Source: an uncultured Bacilli bacterium (GTDB lineage: Bacteria; Bacillota_I; Bacilli_A; RF39; UBA660). Taken from it: 7,304 nucleotides of DNA. The notes beneath the pieces were generated by a model, which ran no database searches, was not told the origin of the DNA, and was given only the letters and a program-made list of their open reading frames with translations. This document shows positions 1-6,138 of the stretch, in pieces (the first letter of the stretch is position 1; every line of letters begins with the position of its first letter). The stretch lies in contig CAKORQ010000044.1 in assembly GCA_934101445.1 (NCBI GenBank), forward strand, positions 1 through 7,304. Reading direction: 5' to 3'. Position numbers and translations under genes: made by a program.

Positions 1-190
1 GACAATTACGATAAATGCTAGCGACATTATTAATAAAAAATATATCCAATCTATCAAAGATGAAAGAACTAATAATGTTTGTGATGGTTATTCAATTGTA
101 AGTTTTAAAGATAACGATTATGTAGTTAAATCATATATTGATTGTGATTCGTACTCTTCTAATGGATATGGAGTTGATAATCAAGAATGA
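1..190 (+). CDS. Small Cys-pair protein, 3' part only (5' end outside window)
   Basis: Reading from base 2 gives an open frame of 62 codons closed by TGA at 188-190; the start lies upstream of the window. The visible residues are hydrophilic, with no membrane helix. They contain a Cys-Asp-Gly-Tyr motif (81-92), then a second Cys 21 residues later inside Tyr-Ile-Asp-Cys, followed by a Gly-Tyr near the end. The same arrangement occurs in the next gene, so the two are tandem paralogs. The stop overlaps the next start as ATGA, which indicates translational coupling in one operon. By analogy with its neighbour the missing part probably holds an N-terminal membrane anchor, and the visible domain would then be outside the cell with the two cysteines able to form a disulfide; that is inference. 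I do not recognise a named family and give no function. Confidence 0.72.
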   Translation, partial: TITINASDIINKKYIQSIKDERTNNVCDGYSIVSFKDNDYVVKSYIDCDSYSSNGYGVDNQE

Positions 191-543
191 AAAGATTTCG
201 TAAGTTTACAATTGTTTGGGGTATAATTTTAGTGGCAATATTCGTTTTATTTACTATGTACTCTTTTAAACTAGATAAAAAAATAAAAAAATATCACGAT
301 TTAGAAGAATATTTTGCCACTTCTGTTGCTGAGTATAACAATGCTAAGAAAGATTATCCGCAAACTATCGAAGTTATAAATTTTAGTTTAAGCGATGCTA
401 TCGAAAAAGGTATAGTAAGTGAACTAAAAATTGACAATGATATTTGTGATGGTTATGTTAAGATTGCTAATGACGAAGTTGTTACTTACACCCCGTATAT
501 TTCCTGTAAAAATTACACTACCAAGGGCTATACCTCAAAATAA
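187..543 (+). CDS. Small membrane-anchored Cys-pair protein, paralog of the preceding gene
   Basis: 118 residues. A short basic N-terminus (MKRFRK) is followed by a hydrophobic helix at about residues 8-26, then a charged helical stretch (28-58) and a C-terminal domain with Cys87 in a CDGY motif and Cys107 in a YISC motif, ending in a Gly-Tyr near the C-terminus. Topology by the positive-inside rule would place the C-terminal domain outside the cell, where the cysteine pair could be oxidised. The start at 187 overlaps the previous stop (ATGA). A GGAG at 170-173 is 13 nt upstream, rather far, so coupling probably matters. One N-terminal helix, an amphipathic stretch and a small Cys-bonded C-terminal domain recalls type IV pilin-like or pseudopilin-like proteins, but I see no clear prepilin peptidase site (no Gly-Phe-x-x-x-Glu), so this is only a possibility. 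No strong terminator follows; the str promoter begins about 20 nt after the stop. Confidence 0.75.
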   Translation: MKRFRKFTIVWGIILVAIFVLFTMYSFKLDKKIKKYHDLEEYFATSVAEYNNAKKDYPQTIEVINFSLSDAIEKGIVSELKIDNDICDGYVKIANDEVVTYTPYISCKNYTTKGYTSK

Positions 544-562
544 AATTATGCATAAATTTTTG

Positions 563-592
563 TTGACAAAAAGGTAAGTCAAATGCTATAGT
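563..592 (+). promoter_or_regulatory. Extended -10 promoter of the str operon (rpsL)
   Basis: A perfect -35 TTGACA at 563-568, an 18-nt spacer and -10 TATAGT at 587-592, with TG at 584-585 one base before the hexamer (extended -10). This is a strong sigma-A type promoter. Transcription should start near 599-600, giving a leader of about 87 nt before rpsL. Confidence 0.85.
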
Positions 593-611
593 ATTAATGA
601 ATTTTAATTAT

Positions 612-631
612 GGTTCTATTTCGGTAGAACT
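612..631 (+). promoter_or_regulatory. Leader hairpin with UUCG loop, upstream of rpsL
   Basis: GTTCTA at 613-618 pairs with TAGAAC at 625-630. Wobble pairs at 619/624 and 612/631 extend the stem and leave a TTCG loop at 620-623. TTATTT follows the stem, which is a poor U-tract, so this looks more like a stabilising or regulatory leader element or a weak attenuator than a real terminator. The hairpin is seen in the sequence; its role is inferred. Confidence 0.5.
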
Positions 632-650
632 TATTTAAAAAGAATAATTG

Positions 651-681
651 ATACACCAGGGTGTGTGTTAATGGAAGGAGG
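651..681 (+). promoter_or_regulatory. Second leader hairpin and rpsL ribosome binding site
   Basis: ATACAC at 651-656 can pair with GTGTGT at 661-666 (one wobble) around a CAGG loop. The repeated GT allows other registers. The Shine-Dalgarno AAGGAGG at 675-681 follows, 5 nt before the rpsL ATG, and is left unpaired by this fold. Such a structure next to a ribosomal protein start could modulate translation, but no match to a known leader class is claimed. Confidence 0.5.
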
Positions 682-686
682 ATTTT

Positions 687-1103
687 ATGACAACTATTAA
701 CCAATTAGTTAGAAAAGGAAGAAGTAAGAAAACTAAAAAGAGTAAGAGCCCAGTATTAAATATTGGCTTCAATTCAATGGAAAGAAAAGAAACTGAAACA
801 AATAGTCCCCAAAAACGTGGCGTTTGTACTAGAGTTGCTACTCGTACACCAAAGAAACCAAACTCAGCGTTAAGAAAATATGCTCGTGTTAGATTATCAA
901 ATGGTCGTGAAGTTGATACTTATATTCCAGGTGAAGGTCATAACTTACAAGAACATAGCGTAGTATTAATTCGTGGTGGTCGTGTTAAAGACCTTATCGG
1001 TGTTAGATATCATATTGTACGTGGTACACTTGATACTCAAGGCGTTAATAATAGAAAACAAGGCCGTAGTAAATACGGTACTAAAAAACCAAAAACTAAA
1101 TAA
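687..1103 (+). CDS. rpsL: 30S ribosomal protein S12
   Basis: S12 sits at the decoding centre of the small subunit and controls accuracy; it is the classic streptomycin-resistance protein. The 138 residues match the Bacillus length: the N-terminal TINQLVRKGR, the Firmicutes insertion around residues 25-40, the SPQKRGVCTRV core at 40-50, TPKKPNSALRK at 54-64 and IPGEGHNLQEHSVVLIRGGRVKD at 80-102. Lys56 and Lys101, the positions where resistance mutations arise (Lys42 and Lys87 in E. coli numbering), are both wild type. Asp102 is the residue methylthiolated in E. coli. The oddity is Ile104, where S12 normally has proline (KDLPGVRYH). The start is fixed by AAGGAGG 5 nt upstream and by the conserved N-terminus. 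It is the first gene of the str operon, 26 nt before rpsG, and ends in a double TAA stop. Confidence 0.98.
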   Translation: MTTINQLVRKGRSKKTKKSKSPVLNIGFNSMERKETETNSPQKRGVCTRVATRTPKKPNSALRKYARVRLSNGREVDTYIPGEGHNLQEHSVVLIRGGRVKDLIGVRYHIVRGTLDTQGVNNRKQGRSKYGTKKPKTK

Positions 1104-1129
1104 TAATTAAAAGGAAGGAGAAGATAATT

Positions 1130-1597
1130 ATGCGTAAAAGACGTGCTGTAAAAAGAGATGTATTACCTGATCCAATATACAATTCAAAAGTAGTTACTAA
1201 ACTAGTTAACACACTTATGATTGGTGGTAAAAAAGGTACTGCACAAAAGATTCTTTATGAAGCATTCGATATAATTAAAGAAACAACTAAGAAAGATCCA
1301 ATGGAAGTTTATAACGAAGCAATGAAGAATATTATGCCAGTTCTAGAAGTTAAATCTAGACGTGTAGGTGGTTCTAATGTACAAGTTCCACTAGAAGTAA
1401 GTCCTGATAGAGCTCAATCACTTGCTCTAAGATGGCTAGTAAATTATGCTAAGATTGGTCGTGGCAAAACTATGGCTGAAAAATTAGCAAACGAAATTAT
1501 GGATGCTGCAAAAGGCGTTGGTGGAGCTGTTAAAAAACGTGAAGATACTCACAAGATGGCTGAAGCTAATAAAGCATTTGCTCATTATAGATGGTAG
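1130..1597 (+). CDS. rpsG: 30S ribosomal protein S7
   Basis: S7 is a primary 16S rRNA binding protein that nucleates assembly of the 30S head and lines the E site. The 155 residues are the normal length (156 in Bacillus subtilis, as I recall it). Landmarks are KRDVLPDPIYNSK near the N-terminus, NIMPVLEVKSRRVGG at 67-81, LRWLVNYA at 100-107 and the invariant C-terminus KKREDTHKMAEANKAFAHYRW. The usual EVRPxRR stretch reads EVSPDRA (89-95), so two normally basic positions are Ser91 and Ala95. A strong AAGGAG at 1115-1120 lies 9 nt before the ATG. The gene follows rpsL by 26 nt, and fusA begins 9 nt after its stop. In E. coli S7 represses translation of the str mRNA at the rpsL-rpsG spacer; the 26-nt spacer here is too short for that large structure, so regulation probably differs. 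Confidence 0.98.
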   Translation: MRKRRAVKRDVLPDPIYNSKVVTKLVNTLMIGGKKGTAQKILYEAFDIIKETTKKDPMEVYNEAMKNIMPVLEVKSRRVGGSNVQVPLEVSPDRAQSLALRWLVNYAKIGRGKTMAEKLANEIMDAAKGVGGAVKKREDTHKMAEANKAFAHYRW

Positions 1598-1606
1598 GAG
1601 AAATAT

Positions 1607-3682
1607 ATGGCAAGAGATGTCTCAATTGACAAAGTAAGAAATATCGGTATCATGGCTCACATTGATGCCGGAAAAACAACTACTACTGAGCGTGTATTAT
1701 TCCACACAGGAGTAACACATAAAATTGGTGAAACTCACGATGGTGAATCCCAAATGGACTGGATGGAACAAGAAAAGGAAAGAGGTATTACAATTACTTC
1801 CGCTGCAACAACTGCACACTGGAAGGGATACCGTTTCAATATAATTGATACCCCAGGTCACGTAGACTTTACTGTAGAAGTTTCTCGTAGTTTAAGAGTT
1901 CTAGATGGTGCTGTAGCATTAATCGATGCTCAAGCCGGTGTAGAACCTCAAACTGAAACTGTATGGCGTCAAGCTACTGAATTCAAAGTTCCAAGAATTA
2001 TTTTTGCTAATAAAATGGATAAAATGGGTGCAGACTTCGTTTACAGTTTAGATACAATTGACAAGAGATTAGGTGTTAATGCAAAACCAATCGAATGGCC
2101 AATTGGAGCAGAAAATGAGTTCAATGGTATCATTGATTTAGTTACCATGAAAGCATATCAATACGATGGTCAACAAGCAGAAAATCCTATTGAAATCGAA
2201 ATTCCAGCAGACTTAAAGGCTGAAGCAGAAAAGAGACGTTCTGATTTAGTTGAAACTGTTGTTGAATTCGATGATGAATTAATGGAAAAATACCTTGGCG
2301 GTGAAGAATTAACTATTGAAGAAATTAAGCATTGTATTCGTAAAGGTACACTTGCTGCTGAATTCTTCCCAGTTATGTGCGGAACTGCTTTAGGAAATAT
2401 TGGCGTTAAGTTATTACTTGATGCTGTAATTGACTATTTACCAGCTCCAACTGATGTTCCATCAATCGAATGTTATAATCCTAAAACAGGCGAAGATATA
2501 ATGCGTCATCCAAGCGATAATGAACCATTTACTGCCCTAGCATTTAAGATTATGACAGACCCATTTGTAGGTAGATTAGCATTCTTCCGTGTTTACTCTG
2601 GTAAATTAACAAGTGGTTCATACGTTTTAAATAGTACTAAGGGTGAAAAAGAAAGAATTGGTCGTATCTTACAAATGCATGCAAATACTCGTAAAGAAAT
2701 TTCTGAAGTATACTGTGGTGAAATTGCTGCTGCTGTAGGTTTGAAAAATACTACTACTGCTGATACACTATGTGATGAAAAGAACCCAGTTATCATGAAA
2801 GGTATGGAATTCCCATTACCAGTTATTGATGAAGCAATCGAACCAAAGAGTAAAAATGACCAAGACAAAATGGCCCTTGCTCTTCAAAAACTTGCTGAAG
2901 AAGATCCAACATTCAAATATAAGACTGACCATGAAACAGGTCAAACTGTTATCAGTGGTATGGGTGAATTACACTTAGACGTTCTTGTAGATAGAATGCG
3001 TAGAGAATTTAACGTTGAATGTAACATTGGTAAACCACAAGTTGCTTATCGTGAAACAATAACTCAAGTTGGTGAATGTGAAGGACGTTATATTAAACAA
3101 TCTGGTGGTCGTGGACAATATGGTCATGTTTGGGTTAAATTTGAACCAAATCCAGGTAAAGGTTATGAATTCGTTGATGCTATCGTTGGTGGTGTAGTTC
3201 CTCGTGAATATATTCCAGTAACTGATAAAGGTTTACAAGAAGCATTGGCTGGTGGTGTACTTGCTGGGTATCCAATGGTTGATATCAAAGCAACATTATT
3301 TGATGGTTCATACCATGATGTCGATTCATCAGAAATGGCATTTAAAATCGCTGCTTCTTTAGCAGTAAAAGAAACTAAGAATAAATGTAAACCAGTTATT
3401 CTAGAGCCAATTATGAAAGTTTCTGTAACAGTTCCAGAAGAATATATGGGTAATGTTATGGGTGACTTAACAAGCCGTAGAGGCCGTCCACTTGGTCAAG
3501 AATCACGTGGTAATGCTCTACAAATTATGGCAATGGTTCCACTTGCTGAAATGTTCGGTTATGCTACTTCTCTAAGAAGTAATACTCAAGGACGTGGAAA
3601 CTTTGTTATGGAATTAGATCATTATGATGAAGTTCCAAAATCAATCGCTGAAGATATAATTAAGAAAAACAGCGCTAACTAA
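1607..3682 (+). CDS. fusA: Translation elongation factor G
   Basis: EF-G is the ribosomal GTPase that drives tRNA-mRNA translocation and, with RRF, splits ribosomes after termination. At 691 residues it is full length. The GTPase domain carries AHIDAGKT (17-24), the switch I RGITITSAATT, DTPGHVDF (81-88, with His85 as catalytic histidine) and NKMD (135-138). Domain II follows at about 290-400 and domain III at about 405-480. Domain IV has QSGGRGQYGHV from residue 498 and the VPREYIPVTDKGLQEA segment. Domain V carries the RRGR motif at 624-627 and the AEMFGYATSLRSNTQGRG segment, marking it as the canonical fusA product rather than a TetM/LepA-type paralog. The start is set by AGGAG at 1596-1600, which overlaps the rpsG TAG stop and lies 6 nt before the ATG, so translation is probably coupled to S7. 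Nothing looks damaged. Confidence 0.98.
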   Translation: MARDVSIDKVRNIGIMAHIDAGKTTTTERVLFHTGVTHKIGETHDGESQMDWMEQEKERGITITSAATTAHWKGYRFNIIDTPGHVDFTVEVSRSLRVLDGAVALIDAQAGVEPQTETVWRQATEFKVPRIIFANKMDKMGADFVYSLDTIDKRLGVNAKPIEWPIGAENEFNGIIDLVTMKAYQYDGQQAENPIEIEIPADLKAEAEKRRSDLVETVVEFDDELMEKYLGGEELTIEEIKHCIRKGTLAAEFFPVMCGTALGNIGVKLLLDAVIDYLPAPTDVPSIECYNPKTGEDIMRHPSDNEPFTALAFKIMTDPFVGRLAFFRVYSGKLTSGSYVLNSTKGEKERIGRILQMHANTRKEISEVYCGEIAAAVGLKNTTTADTLCDEKNPVIMKGMEFPLPVIDEAIEPKSKNDQDKMALALQKLAEEDPTFKYKTDHETGQTVISGMGELHLDVLVDRMRREFNVECNIGKPQVAYRETITQVGECEGRYIKQSGGRGQYGHVWVKFEPNPGKGYEFVDAIVGGVVPREYIPVTDKGLQEALAGGVLAGYPMVDIKATLFDGSYHDVDSSEMAFKIAASLAVKETKNKCKPVILEPIMKVSVTVPEEYMGNVMGDLTSRRGRPLGQESRGNALQIMAMVPLAEMFGYATSLRSNTQGRGNFVMELDHYDEVPKSIAEDIIKKNSAN

Positions 3683-3691
3683 AAATAATAC

Positions 3692-3720
3692 TTGAAAAAA
3701 CATCAAGCATTAGATAAAAT
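3692..3720 (+). promoter_or_regulatory. Probable internal promoter for tuf
   Basis: TTGAAA (3692-3697), a 17-nt spacer and TAAAAT (3715-3720); each hexamer differs from consensus at one base. It lies in the 72-nt fusA-tuf gap and would start transcription near 3727, about 28 nt before the tuf ATG. Extra tuf promoters are known in several bacteria and fit the high demand for EF-Tu. Confidence 0.55.
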
Positions 3721-3754
3721 AAATATGTAATAAAAAAGAAGGAGAATATTTAAT

Positions 3755-4930
3755 ATGGCAAAAGAAAAATTTGACAGAAGTAAAGAGCATTTAAATATTG
3801 GTACTATTGGTCATGTAGACCATGGTAAAACTACTTTAACTGCTGCTATTACTAAATATTTCAGTAAAGAGTTCAAAGATTATGCAGAAATCGATGCAGC
3901 TCCTGAAGAAAGAGAAAGAGGTATTACAATTAATACTGCTCACGTTGAGTATGAGACTGCAACTCGTCACTATGCTCACGTAGATTGCCCAGGCCATGCT
4001 GACTACGTTAAAAACATGATTACTGGTGCAGCTCAAATGGATGGTGCTATCCTAGTTGTTTCAGCAACAGATGGTCCTATGCCTCAAACTAGAGAACATA
4101 TTTTACTTGCTCGTCAAGTAGGTGTTCCTAAAATTCTTGTATTTATCAACAAATGCGATATGGTTGAAGATCCTGAATTATTAGACTTAGTAGAAATGGA
4201 AATCCGTGAATTATTAGGAGAATATGGTTTTGATGCTGATTGTCCTATTATCCGTGGATCTGCTCTTAAGGCTCTTGAAGGTGATGAATCTGATATGGGT
4301 GCTGGCGCAATTAAGAAATTAATGGAAGCTTGCGATACATATTTTGATGTTCCTGTAAGAGATTTAGACAAACCATTCTTAATGAGTATCGAAGATGTAT
4401 TTACTATTTCTGGACGTGGTACAGTTGTTACTGGTCGTGTAGAACGTGGTAAATTACAACTTAACGACGAAGTTGAAATTGTTGGTCTTAAACCTACAAG
4501 AAAAACTGTTGTTACTGGTATTGAAATGTTTAGAAAATCTCTAGACTTCGCTCAAGCTGGTGATAATGCTGGTGCATTACTTCGTGGTATTAACCGTGAT
4601 GAAGTTGAACGTGGACAAGTTCTTGCTAAACCAGGTTCAGTTACTCCTCATCATAAATTTACTGCAAAAGTTTATGTATTAAGCAAAGAAGAAGGCGGAC
4701 GTCATACTCCATTCTTCTCAAACTACAGACCTCAATTCTATTTCAGAACAACTGATGTTACAGGTGTTATTGAATTACCAGCAGGTGTTGAAATGGTTAT
4801 GCCAGGCGACAATGTTGATATGACAGTAGAATTAATTGCACCAATTGCTTTAGAAAAAGGTACTAAGTTCTCTATCCGTGAAGGTGGACGTACTGTAGGT
4901 GCTGGTTCTGTTACTGATATTCTTGAGTAA
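3755..4930 (+). CDS. tuf: Translation elongation factor Tu
   Basis: EF-Tu is the GTPase that delivers aminoacyl-tRNA to the ribosomal A site and is usually among the most abundant cell proteins. At 391 residues it is a few shorter than the usual 394-396. Motifs are GHVDHGKTT (19-27), RGITINT (55-61), DCPGHADY (77-84, with His81 catalytic), NKCD (132-135) and GSALKALEG for guanine binding. Domain II includes GRGTVVTGRVERG. Domain III includes KEEGGRHTPFFSNYRPQFYFR, VMPGDNV and the C-terminal REGGRTVGAGSVTDILE. The shortening falls mainly between the P-loop helix and switch I (residues 35-45). AAGGAG at 3739-3744 lies 10 nt before the ATG. The gene is last in the str operon, ends with a double TAA stop and is followed at once by a strong terminator. 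Codon use is strongly biased, as expected for a highly expressed gene. Confidence 0.98.
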   Translation: MAKEKFDRSKEHLNIGTIGHVDHGKTTLTAAITKYFSKEFKDYAEIDAAPEERERGITINTAHVEYETATRHYAHVDCPGHADYVKNMITGAAQMDGAILVVSATDGPMPQTREHILLARQVGVPKILVFINKCDMVEDPELLDLVEMEIRELLGEYGFDADCPIIRGSALKALEGDESDMGAGAIKKLMEACDTYFDVPVRDLDKPFLMSIEDVFTISGRGTVVTGRVERGKLQLNDEVEIVGLKPTRKTVVTGIEMFRKSLDFAQAGDNAGALLRGINRDEVERGQVLAKPGSVTPHHKFTAKVYVLSKEEGGRHTPFFSNYRPQFYFRTTDVTGVIELPAGVEMVMPGDNVDMTVELIAPIALEKGTKFSIREGGRTVGAGSVTDILE

Positions 4931-4944
4931 TAAACTGTTGATTT

Positions 4945-4983
4945 AAAAGTGAAACTTTTATAGTTTCACTTTTTTTCTTTTTT
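4945..4983 (+). terminator. Rho-independent terminator of the str operon
   Basis: A 12-bp stem, 4945-4956 paired with 4962-4973, with a 5-nt TTTAT loop. It runs straight into a T-rich tract (4970-4983, broken by a single C). The stem centre is GTGAAAC/GTTTCAC. It begins 14 nt after the tuf stop and should end transcription efficiently. Confidence 0.93.
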
Positions 4984-4991
4984 AAATAATG

Positions 4992-5012
4992 TATAATTGT
5001 ATTAGGTGGTGA
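4992..5012 (+). promoter_or_regulatory. -10 box and ribosome binding site of the serine hydrolase gene
   Basis: A perfect TATAAT at 4992-4997 lies just beyond the tuf terminator. The -35 region falls in the terminator's T-tract and matches TTGACA poorly at every spacer from 15 to 19. The start site would be near 5003-5005, directly at the Shine-Dalgarno AGGTGGTGA (5004-5012), which matches AGGAGGTGA at 8 of 9 bases. The mRNA leader would be only about 12 nt. Confidence 0.55.
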
Positions 5013-5015
5013 AGT

Positions 5016-6095
5016 ATGAAGAAAAGTAAAACTAAACGCAAAAATAAAAAAAATCGTCGCAAATTAAAGAAGGGACCTAAATTATTTTTATTATTAATAT
5101 TTCTTATAGCACTGTTTCTAATGTTAAAAAAGTCTTTAGACAATTATAATATTACTTTTAGTAATACTTACGACTACTTAATAAATAAAGTAAATGAGCA
5201 GAAACAAAAACAGCAAGAAAAAAAGCAACAAGAAGATAAGAGGAAACAGGATGAAGAGTATAATATCTGTTTAAACCAAAAGTATACAGAAGAAGAAAAA
5301 AATGAAGAAATAAAAAAAATTGAAGACGAATTAACCGACTATTTAAAAAAATATGATTTGAGTATTAAATTTGTCGATATAAAAACTAATTATACTTATA
5401 GTTATAATGAAAAAAAAGTTTATTATGCTGCAAGTACAATAAAAATGTTAGATGCTCTTTATATATACAGAAATGCCTTAGAAGGAAATTTGGATTTAGA
5501 TTCGACTAAAAAGTATACTAAAAATTTTAAAGTTGCTTATTCTGCTGGTTTAGAAAAATATAAAATAGGCTCTATGGTATCTTTAAGAAACTTAGTAAAA
5601 TATGCGATTACTGTTAGTGATAACAGTGCCCATCAAATGTTAGTTAATTATATTGGATTTAATAATTTAAAAAAATATGGTAATTCTCTGGGAACTAAAA
5701 ATACGTTAATTGGCGGTGATAATTTTGGACAAATTGACATTAATGATTCTATTATATATTTAACCGAATTGTATAATTTTATAGAAGAAAATTCTAATCT
5801 TTCGGAAGAACTAAAATCATATTTTGTAGAAAGTGATGAAAATTTCTTAAAGGATGAAGAAAATAATATAGAGGCTGCTACTAAATATGGGGAATACGGT
5901 AACATTTTTCACAATAATGGTATTGTATACGCTGAAAATCCTTACCTTTTAAGTGTTTTAACAAATTTAGGAAAGAAAAAAGGTTCTAGCATCATTAAAA
6001 TAATAAATCAGAAAATTCAAAGGTTACAAAACGAAGTTTTTGAAAACCACACCAGTTATTGTCAACAAAAAATATACAGTGTCCAAAATGATTGA
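5016..6095 (+). CDS. Membrane-anchored serine hydrolase, class A beta-lactamase/PBP fold
   Basis: 359 residues. The first 22 are extremely basic (14 Lys/Arg), followed by one membrane helix (about 23-37), a Gln/Lys/Glu-rich coiled-coil-like linker (60-82) and a catalytic domain from about 100 outside the membrane. Catalytic motifs of the serine acyl-enzyme superfamily are present: Ser140-Thr-Ile-Lys143 (SxxK), Ser201-Asp-Asn203 (SDN) and Lys290-Tyr-Gly292 in the KTG position. The 61-residue gap from SxxK to SDN is as in class A beta-lactamases. The gap from SDN to KYG is about 17 residues shorter, and I see no ExxLN omega-loop motif with the deacylating Glu. A peptidoglycan peptidase-like or other cell-wall role is therefore more likely than beta-lactam resistance. 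The ATG is supported by AGGTGGTGA just upstream. It is transcribed apart from tuf, and its TGA stop lies within the next gene's -35 box. The gene is visibly richer in A than its ribosomal neighbours. Exact substrate unknown. Confidence 0.85.
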   Translation: MKKSKTKRKNKKNRRKLKKGPKLFLLLIFLIALFLMLKKSLDNYNITFSNTYDYLINKVNEQKQKQQEKKQQEDKRKQDEEYNICLNQKYTEEEKNEEIKKIEDELTDYLKKYDLSIKFVDIKTNYTYSYNEKKVYYAASTIKMLDALYIYRNALEGNLDLDSTKKYTKNFKVAYSAGLEKYKIGSMVSLRNLVKYAITVSDNSAHQMLVNYIGFNNLKKYGNSLGTKNTLIGGDNFGQIDINDSIIYLTELYNFIEENSNLSEELKSYFVESDENFLKDEENNIEAATKYGEYGNIFHNNGIVYAENPYLLSVLTNLGKKKGSSIIKIINQKIQRLQNEVFENHTSYCQQKIYSVQND

Positions 6096-6120
6096 CATTG
6101 AGGTTAATAATTATTAAAAT
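6092..6120 (+). promoter_or_regulatory. Promoter of the HdeD/DUF308-type gene, overlapping the upstream stop codon
   Basis: A perfect -35 TTGACA at 6092-6097, a 17-nt spacer and -10 TAAAAT at 6115-6120 (one mismatch). Bases 6093-6095 of the -35 box are the TGA stop of the serine hydrolase gene. The start site is predicted near 6126-6128, only about 12 nt before the chosen ATG. Confidence 0.75.
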
Positions 6121-6126
6121 ATAGTT

Positions 6127-6130
6127 GGAG
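6127..6130 (+). promoter_or_regulatory. Ribosome binding site deciding the start at 6139
   Basis: GGAG lies 8 nt before the ATG at 6139 but only 2 nt before the in-frame ATG at 6133. Normal spacing favours 6139, making the protein two residues shorter than the longest reading. Confidence 0.65.
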
Positions 6131-6138
6131 AGATGAAT

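Noticed and set aside
542..560. AAAATT/AATTTT inverted repeat as a terminator for the first operon
   Set aside because: The stem has only A-T pairs, with a 7-nt loop and a short T-run; too weak to claim, so readthrough into rpsL is possible.
671..700. Nine-codon ATG frame overlapping the rpsL Shine-Dalgarno and start
   Set aside because: It could be a regulatory upstream frame, but its only ribosome binding signal is a weak AGGG, and its ATG and glycine codons simply arise from the GGAAGGAGGA site.
2593..2868. Minus-strand open frame inside fusA, and similar ones at 3836-4036, 4114-4371, 5648-5905, 5995-6183 and 6360-6563
   Set aside because: All lie opposite convincing plus-strand genes, show no recognisable protein features, and are expected antisense shadows of biased codon use.
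3691..3707. CTTGA/TCAAG hairpin after fusA as a terminator
   Set aside because: Only five pairs and no T-tract follows; better explained as overlap with the tuf promoter -35 region.
6093..6107. TGA read as tryptophan (code 4), extending the serine hydrolase by a few residues
   Set aside because: All tryptophans in the conserved genes are TGG, with no internal TGA, and the extension has no support.
6133..6135. Upstream ATG as start of the DUF308-type gene
   Set aside because: It lies only 2 nt after GGAG, while the in-frame ATG at 6139 has normal 8-nt spacing.
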